Source: Mariprofundus sp. EBB-1 (lineage in GTDB: Bacteria > Pseudomonadota > Zetaproteobacteria > Mariprofundales > Mariprofundaceae). Taken from it: 64,000 bases of DNA. The stretch covers positions 58,038 through 122,037 of the forward strand of contig NZ_RCFQ01000004.1 of assembly GCF_003665155.1 (NCBI RefSeq). The letters are read 5' to 3'. Below the pieces are notes generated by a model that made no database searches, was not told the origin of the DNA, and saw only the letters and a list, made by a program, of their open reading frames with translations. Shown one piece after another: positions 59,123 to 64,000 of this stretch. The first letter of the stretch is position 1, and the number at the start of each line of letters is the position of its first letter. Position numbers and translations under genes: made by a program.

Positions 59123-59611
59123 ATGCTTAAGACAATACAAGGATGGTGGCGCAGAGAAGAGGGCGCCCAGCAAAGGCCTGAACTCACACTTGCGATTACT
59201 AAACTCATGGTAGGCATGATGTCGATGGATGGAAAAATTGATGATGACGAGCAGGCTGAAATCGTAAAGTTGCTAGGAGAGCAATTTGAACTGACTACTG
59301 AAGAGAGCTCCAAGCTAATTGAGCAGGCTAGAGATACCAGTCGCGCGGATCTTCGCATTGATCTGGTGGTAGATCAGATTATTGATCAATATAATGTTGA
59401 AGAACGTACTGCCATGCTGGCCAAACTTTGGCGTGTTGCGATGGCCGATGGTAATGTCGCATTTCTGGAAGAGCAGTATATTAATCGCATTTCAGGGCTT
59501 ATTGGCGTGCCTTCTGATGCATTGGCAGAGCTTAAAGCGCGCCAGGAAGACAACTTTCCTGAGCTTGATCAGTCAGGCCGCTTTCAACATCCAGATCCGG
59601 TAAAAAACTGA
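59123..59611 (+). CDS. TerB-like protein
   Basis: A 162-residue helical protein. ELTLAITKLMVGMMSMDGKIDDDE and LAKLWRVAMADGNVAFLEEQYI are the duplicated TerB helix motifs, with acidic DGKIDDDE and DGN turns able to bind metal. GGAGG selects ATG 59123. TerB proteins occur at the membrane in tellurite resistance systems and as general stress adaptors; no other ter genes are present. It converges with the AmgK-like gene. Confidence 0.85.
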   Translation: MLKTIQGWWRREEGAQQRPELTLAITKLMVGMMSMDGKIDDDEQAEIVKLLGEQFELTTEESSKLIEQARDTSRADLRIDLVVDQIIDQYNVEERTAMLAKLWRVAMADGNVAFLEEQYINRISGLIGVPSDALAELKARQEDNFPELDQSGRFQHPDPVKN

Positions 59612-59621
59612 CCCTTGGGTT

Positions 59622-59710
59622 ACCATACTCTGCCGAGCTGAAAAGATGCAGGGGTATTGCGTCCCGCTTTAGTATGGTTCATACGCATTTGAGAGGCATT
59701 GCTGCCTCTC
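59622..59710. terminator. Convergent hairpin pair between terB-like and amgK-like genes
   Basis: ACCATACT (59622-59629) pairs with AGTATGGT (59671-59678), and GAGAGGCA (59691-59698) with TGCCTCTC (59703-59710) around TTGC. Neither has a long U-tract. They probably separate the two converging transcripts. Confidence 0.5.
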
Positions 59711-59738
59711 ATTGAAAGCCTATATTACGTTTATTCAG

Positions 59739-60719
59739 TTATACGGATTCAACAAATAGAAGGGGGATATCATCTTCGGAGATATGCAAATCATTCATCT
59801 CTTGTCGCAGGTGTTTTTGTGTCAGTGGAATTTCATCAAGAAACTGTGTTTTGCCATCGCGGCGAGCTAGGCGTGCAAAAATACCTATCGCTTTGATATG
59901 ACGCTGCAGAGCGGTTAAACGCAAAAGCTGATGCCAATCATTAAAATCATCGAAATATTTGGAGTGTCGTTCCGGCAGCGCGGCAAAGAATACCTTGCTC
60001 CAATGCCGACGTTCTTGTTCCGGGTAATCCTGGTAGCAATCATATAATAACGATGCCAGATCGTAAGTCACAGGCCCCATGACAGCATCCTGATAATCAA
60101 TCTGTCCAAGTGGTAAGCCAGACGCGGGCAGCATCAGATTGCGGCTATGATAATCCAGATGTACCGGCACCCGTGGTAATGCAGCCAGGCGGTTCAATGT
60201 GTCTGTCAGAGCAATATGAAAGGTGTTGCGCTCATCATTGCTCGGGTGCTTCACTGTCAGTTCAGGTAGATACCAATCCAGATAGAGATCACACTCACGG
60301 CGCATTCTGTCCACATTGAAAACAGGCAGCACCATCTCAGGCTCAGATGCTTGCAACAGATGCAGTTGAGCCAAGGCATCCTCAAACAGAGGCTTCATTT
60401 CACCTGCTGAGGCACGAAAACTAGCCCATGATTCATCACCAAAATCTTCCATCAGCAGGAAGCCTAATGTCTGATCTTCTGCTTTTAGACTTGAAACACG
60501 CAGACCGGCCCGCTCAAGCCATGCGCGCACTGCCAAAAAGGGTCGCACATCCTCATGCTGTGGTGGTGCATCCATTAACACAAAATGCTCATTGCCATGC
60601 TCTATTCTGAAATAACAACGAAAAGAAGCATCACCAGCCAAAGGGCGGATCGATACATCATCGCCAAGTACCTGTTTTAGCCAGCCCTGGCGGGCTAAGG
60701 CCCTCGCGTCAGTTGCCAC
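59739..60719 (-). CDS. amgK: AmgK-like anomeric sugar kinase (aminoglycoside phosphotransferase fold)
   Basis: A 326-residue kinase of the COG3178 type. VHLDYHSRNLMLP is the catalytic loop, QIDYQDAVMGPVTYDLASLL the metal-binding loop characteristic of AmgK, which phosphorylates MurNAc/GlcNAc at C1 in a cell-wall recycling path. The uridylyltransferase partner (MurU) is not adjacent. It starts with GTG overlapping the SPOR gene stop by 11 bp, so the two share an operon from argS. Confidence 0.88.
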   Translation of the reverse strand: MATDARALARQGWLKQVLGDDVSIRPLAGDASFRCYFRIEHGNEHFVLMDAPPQHEDVRPFLAVRAWLERAGLRVSSLKAEDQTLGFLLMEDFGDESWASFRASAGEMKPLFEDALAQLHLLQASEPEMVLPVFNVDRMRRECDLYLDWYLPELTVKHPSNDERNTFHIALTDTLNRLAALPRVPVHLDYHSRNLMLPASGLPLGQIDYQDAVMGPVTYDLASLLYDCYQDYPEQERRHWSKVFFAALPERHSKYFDDFNDWHQLLRLTALQRHIKAIGIFARLARRDGKTQFLDEIPLTQKHLRQEMNDLHISEDDIPLLFVESV

Positions 60720-61425
60720 GAATGAGCAAGCCTTTGAGGTGCATCTGCATTTCTATCTGCATCTGTTTATTCTCGGCTACAGCCTTAGAAACAAACGGAC
60801 CGGCATAGACACGATACCACAAGCCTTTTTCACCCAAATCAATTGACCGTACAAAGGCAGGAAACCCAGCTTTCTTAATTTTTCTTTGCACTGGATCAGC
60901 ATCACTCTGGTGACGGAATGAAGCAATTTGAATACGATAAGGATGGCCATCAAGCGATGTGTTGTTCACCGGCACTACGGATGCAGTACTGCTTGAAGCG
61001 GGCTTATTGTTGCTGACATGGCTGGGTGTTGCGGCCTTTGATACAGGCTTATCTTCAGCTTTGGCCGTGACCGGAGCAGGCATTACGGATTGCTTGGGCA
61101 GAGACTTATAAAACTGGAGCTCACCAACCTTGGTGTGAGCGCCTTCTTCGGCTTTAGCTTTCCACTGCTCAACCAGTGCTTCTAATGTTTCAATCCGTGC
61201 AATGTGTATCTTTGCTTCAGCACTCTTCGCCTCCAGCTGAGCTTTCATAGCATCGATATCGGTTTGGTTATCTGTGTGCTTATCGTTTCCTGCACCTAGC
61301 CAAAACCCTGCGGTAAAACATATGACAGCAACAAAGATAATGGCTACTACAGGCAGCGCTGAAGCGGCACTACTAGGTGCCGGAGTTTTACTTGGTGCAG
61401 CATTATGTGCAAAGTCCCTTGCCAT
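60709..61425 (-). CDS. SPOR-domain membrane protein
   Basis: A 238-residue protein. One N-terminal membrane helix (about 23-45), a coiled region (55-95), a low-complexity A/P/S linker and a C-terminal SPOR domain (about 160-235; YRIQIASFRHQSDADPVQRKI, WYRVYAGPF). SPOR domains bind denuded septal peptidoglycan. The position downstream of argS is common in proteobacteria, and the amgK-like gene following suggests a cell-wall theme. Confidence 0.93.
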   Translation of the reverse strand: MARDFAHNAAPSKTPAPSSAASALPVVAIIFVAVICFTAGFWLGAGNDKHTDNQTDIDAMKAQLEAKSAEAKIHIARIETLEALVEQWKAKAEEGAHTKVGELQFYKSLPKQSVMPAPVTAKAEDKPVSKAATPSHVSNNKPASSSTASVVPVNNTSLDGHPYRIQIASFRHQSDADPVQRKIKKAGFPAFVRSIDLGEKGLWYRVYAGPFVSKAVAENKQMQIEMQMHLKGLLIRGN

Positions 61426-61460
61426 TTAATTACCTTCTCCGCGCATCGCAACTGCATCCA

Positions 61461-63182
61461 TTACATACGTTCCGGTGTAGAGACACCCAGAATAGATAGA
61501 CCATTGCCAATCACTTGTGCGACTGAACGGATCAATAGTACTCGCGCAGCAGTCAGGGTTGTATCTTCACTGACAACTCTGTTTTTGTGATAAAAGCTGT
61601 GAAAATCAGCCGCCAGACGCATGACATAGGTCGCCACACGGTACGGCTCAAGGCGTTCTGCTGCTTTTTTCAAGGTGTCGGGGTAGGCCAGCAACTGTGC
61701 GATTAAACGCTGCTCTTCATCTGCTGTTAGTACAGACACATCTATATTTTCAATGGCGTTACCGTTGATCAGCTCTGCATCAACACCCTCATCCAAGGCT
61801 TTGCGTAAAATTGCCTGAATACGAGCATAAGCATATTGCACATAATAGACCGGGTTTTCGTCATTCTTCTTCTTGGCGGCTTCCAGATCGAAATCAAGCT
61901 GGGACTCCACACGACGTGTCATAAAGTTAAAACGCACCGCATCGGAACCCACTTCATCGACTACTTCACGCAGGGTGACAAAGGTGCCTGCCCGCTTGGA
62001 CATTTTTACAGGTTTACCATCACGGGTCAGATTGACCATCTGCACCAGAATGACATCAGGCTGAGCCTCGGTCTGTATCAAGGCTTTCATCGCTGCCTGA
62101 ACGCGGGTGACATAACCACCGTGATCAGCACCCCAGACATCAATCATGCGATCAAAACCACGCTGATGTTTATCAAAATGATAAGCAATATCGGCAGCAA
62201 AATAGGTTGCCGTACCATCCTGCTTGGCTAGTGGTCGATCCACATCATCACCAAAGTCAGTGGTACGGAAGAGTAGTTGTTCAACAGGGGTGTAATCGGA
62301 GACTTCCTTGCCTTTAGGTGGTGGTAGAACACCTTTATATACCACGCCATCAGCGCGCAACTGCTCAATCAATGCCTGTACACGCCCACTGCGATGCAAG
62401 CCTTGCTCGGAAAAGAAGAAATCAAATTTAATACCAATTGCAGCCAGATCTTCACGAATCATGCTCATATTACCATCGATAGCATCTTGAGATATCGCCT
62501 GTGTACGCTCGTCATCAGAGAGTAGGCTTAAGGTTTTATAGTCATGTTTTTGAAGTAATTCACGTGCGATCTGCACAATATATTCCCCCGGATATGCACC
62601 TTCGGGAAAATCAATCTTCTCACCTTCTAGTTCCTGCATTCGCAACCAGACACTATTCGCCAATACGCCAATCTGTGCACCAGCATCATTGATATAGTAC
62701 TCGCGCTGAACATTGTGCCCTACTGCCATCAATACATTAGCCAGTGCATCGCCCACAACGGCTCCACGACCATGGCCGACATGCATTGGCCCTGTTGGAT
62801 TGGCGGAAACAAATTCTAAGTTCACCTTCTCTGCATCATCGGCCACAGCTATCCGGCCATACTGAACACCTGATTGGATGATTGTTTTCAAAGCACTCGC
62901 TTCAGAAGCTTGTTTCAAACGAATGTTGATAAAGCCCGGTCCTGCGATATCCGCATGTTCAACAGCTTCAGGCCAGATCACTACATCAAGAATGGAAGCA
63001 GCAATTTGCTGCGGACTACGTTTTAATACACGCGCCAAGGGCATCGCAATATTAGCTGCATAGTCTCCATGATCTTTCTGCTTGGGGCGGTTCAATGCAA
63101 CCGGAGGCATAGGTGCATCAGGATGCTCCGCCAATAATGTTTCCAGTGCTTGCTGTAGTGCTTGTTCCAGTGCTTGTTTCAC
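61461..63182 (-). CDS. argS: Arginyl-tRNA synthetase
   Basis: A 573-residue class I synthetase. The HIGH-type motif is PMHVGHGRGAVVGDAL and the KMSKS-type motif is VKMSKRAG; the N-terminal DHGDYAANIAMPLA and C-terminal DALR anticodon-binding region (about 445-573) are present. GGAG seven bases upstream points to GTG 63182; a longer frame from TTG 63206 overlaps that site. Normal length. First gene of argS-SPOR-amgK. Confidence 0.96.
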   Translation of the reverse strand: MKQALEQALQQALETLLAEHPDAPMPPVALNRPKQKDHGDYAANIAMPLARVLKRSPQQIAASILDVVIWPEAVEHADIAGPGFINIRLKQASEASALKTIIQSGVQYGRIAVADDAEKVNLEFVSANPTGPMHVGHGRGAVVGDALANVLMAVGHNVQREYYINDAGAQIGVLANSVWLRMQELEGEKIDFPEGAYPGEYIVQIARELLQKHDYKTLSLLSDDERTQAISQDAIDGNMSMIREDLAAIGIKFDFFFSEQGLHRSGRVQALIEQLRADGVVYKGVLPPPKGKEVSDYTPVEQLLFRTTDFGDDVDRPLAKQDGTATYFAADIAYHFDKHQRGFDRMIDVWGADHGGYVTRVQAAMKALIQTEAQPDVILVQMVNLTRDGKPVKMSKRAGTFVTLREVVDEVGSDAVRFNFMTRRVESQLDFDLEAAKKKNDENPVYYVQYAYARIQAILRKALDEGVDAELINGNAIENIDVSVLTADEEQRLIAQLLAYPDTLKKAAERLEPYRVATYVMRLAADFHSFYHKNRVVSEDTTLTAARVLLIRSVAQVIGNGLSILGVSTPERM

Positions 63183-63329
63183 CTTGGTTCTCCATTGCTT
63201 CTTCAACTAAAATCCGAATCATAACCACGTATCTGCTGAATACTATCTATGGTCATAAAAATTCGTCTGGCGGATATGTCATTTGATCATTATTTCCACA
63301 CATTATCCCATAATAAATCTCAAACCGTC

Positions 63330-63361
63330 AAAAAAAATGCGGGCCGCAAGCGACCCGCATT
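63330..63361 (-). terminator. Rho-independent terminator of the OmpA-like gene
   Basis: AATGCGGG (63336-63343) pairs with CCCGCATT (63354-63361), followed on the minus strand by a T-run of seven. It lies 18 bp after the stop. Confidence 0.9.
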
Positions 63362-63379
63362 CATTCATCGCTTTTTATG

Positions 63380-64000
63380 TTATTTTGACAATACGCGAAG
63401 TTCTACGCGTCGATTTTTAGCACGTCCGGCAGAATCTCTATTGCTCGCTACAGGCTGAGATTCACCATAACCGTGTGAAGTCAATCGCTGTGCACTAATA
63501 CCATGTGAAATAAGATACTCTTTCACGCTGGATGCGCGGCGTTCAGACAGTGCTTTATTATATGCTTCAGACCCACTGCTATCGGTGTGCGCGGCAACTT
63601 CAACATTGATCTTGCTGCGTTTATTCAATGTTTTAACACCACGATCCAGTGTCGCAATAGACGCTGGTTTAAGGGCGGCACTATCGTTGGCAAAATAAAC
63701 GCCATCGAGATTGATCACTTCAACCACCACGTTACAACCTTTACGCGCTTTTTCATGCGCTGCTTTAGCTTGTGCTTCAGCCCGAGCAATCAACTCTGAA
63801 TTTTCTTCAGGATGATAACCAACCTCTGTCAGTTCATGTGCAGCCCAATACAAGGATGCTACAGCCTGAGCTTGTAACTTAGGTGCACACCTTTCAGCGC
63901 CTGCTGCTTTAGCAGCAGCAATAGCATTACGCGCAGCATCAAGTTCGCTGGTATTCGTGTTCATGGAATGCGCACAAGCAGTCATGGAAAGGGCAGCCAA
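63380..64000 (-). CDS. OmpA/Pal-type lipoprotein, 5'-truncated by window edge
   Basis: 207 codons run in from the right edge, so the start is outside. The first in-window residues LAALSMTAC include a lipobox, so almost all of the mature protein is present. A helical DUF4398-like region (about 20-100) precedes an OmpA_C domain (about 105-205) with VYFANDSAALKP, VEVAAHTDSSGSEAYNKALSERRA and AKNRRVELRV, which binds peptidoglycan. It is an envelope-anchoring protein. It has its own terminator. Confidence 0.93.
   Translation of the reverse strand: MAALSMTACAHSMNTNTSELDAARNAIAAAKAAGAERCAPKLQAQAVASLYWAAHELTEVGYHPEENSELIARAEAQAKAAHEKARKGCNVVVEVINLDGVYFANDSAALKPASIATLDRGVKTLNKRSKINVEVAAHTDSSGSEAYNKALSERRASSVKEYLISHGISAQRLTSHGYGESQPVASNRDSAGRAKNRRVELRVLSK

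Overview
The window reads as one contiguous piece of a Pseudomonadota chromosome, gene-dense, with short intergenic gaps and no recognisable transposase, CRISPR array, tRNA or rRNA. RegB/RegA, the miaB-phoH-ybeY-corC-lnt-gpsA core block, LPS heptose metabolism and outer-membrane lipoproteins show a Gram-negative proteobacterium. The mix of microaerobic/redox control, partial denitrification (nirK, norCB), copper uptake, arsenic resistance and a UPF0014 metal permease fits a marine or sediment microaerophile (Zetaproteobacteria or Gammaproteobacteria are my guesses). The sequence alone does not settle the class.

Layout. 1-11 kb is a redox/envelope block: a TonB-dependent receptor of the OprC/NosA copper type (cut by the left edge), a RegB/RegA redox two-component pair, then a leftward series MarR - LolA-like lipoprotein-sorting protein - RND/MMPL transporter - DUF1302 outer-membrane protein - diheme cytochrome c - 56-residue membrane protein - DsrE-like - TusA-like. 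Two identical 18-bp sites carrying a RegA-type motif lie upstream of the receptor/regB pair and of the cytochrome gene. 11-20.5 kb is a signalling block. After a heme-binding beta-barrel protein, a DUF1059 protein and a PilZ protein comes a five-gene leftward operon: hybrid histidine kinase, coiled-coil protein, membrane protein with a cytoplasmic domain, five tandem ~64-residue repeats and a degenerate OmpA-like end, Rab-like small GTPase, class III nucleotidyl cyclase. An HD-domain protein sits just upstream. This GTPase/cyclase operon is the best candidate for an undescribed system.

20.6-27.8 kb is an arsenic island: arsR, acr3, GAPDH and arsJ (arsenate exported as 1-arseno-3-phosphoglycerate), a SigZ-like sigma factor, an ArsP/DUF318 permease, a small thioredoxin, an unexpected stand-alone ATP-synthase epsilon subunit, and a thioredoxin-type arsenate reductase. 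27.8-31.7 kb holds mgtE and trxB-gmhB-plsC. 31.7-36.2 kb holds a structured non-coding stretch and the nitrite/NO reduction genes nirK and norCB with a small membrane gene and an NsrR-like site. 36.2-43.4 kb is mixed (TPR lipoprotein, EF-hand protein, thyA, kinase-like protein, double cyclic-nucleotide-binding-fold protein, methyltransferase, fetB-like). 43.4-64 kb is mostly housekeeping: smc, a type IV pilus/type II secretion ATPase, two HDOD proteins, miaB-phoH-ybeY-corC-lnt-gpsA-smr, slyD, terB-like, amgK-like, SPOR protein, argS and an OmpA/Pal lipoprotein cut by the right edge.

Three copies of one dispersed intergenic repeat (4.1, 22.1 and 58.1 kb) and two inverted-repeat elements (29.2 and 58.0 kb) are the only repeat families I found. 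Start codons were chosen from Shine-Dalgarno spacing and family N-termini. Several genes start with GTG or TTG.
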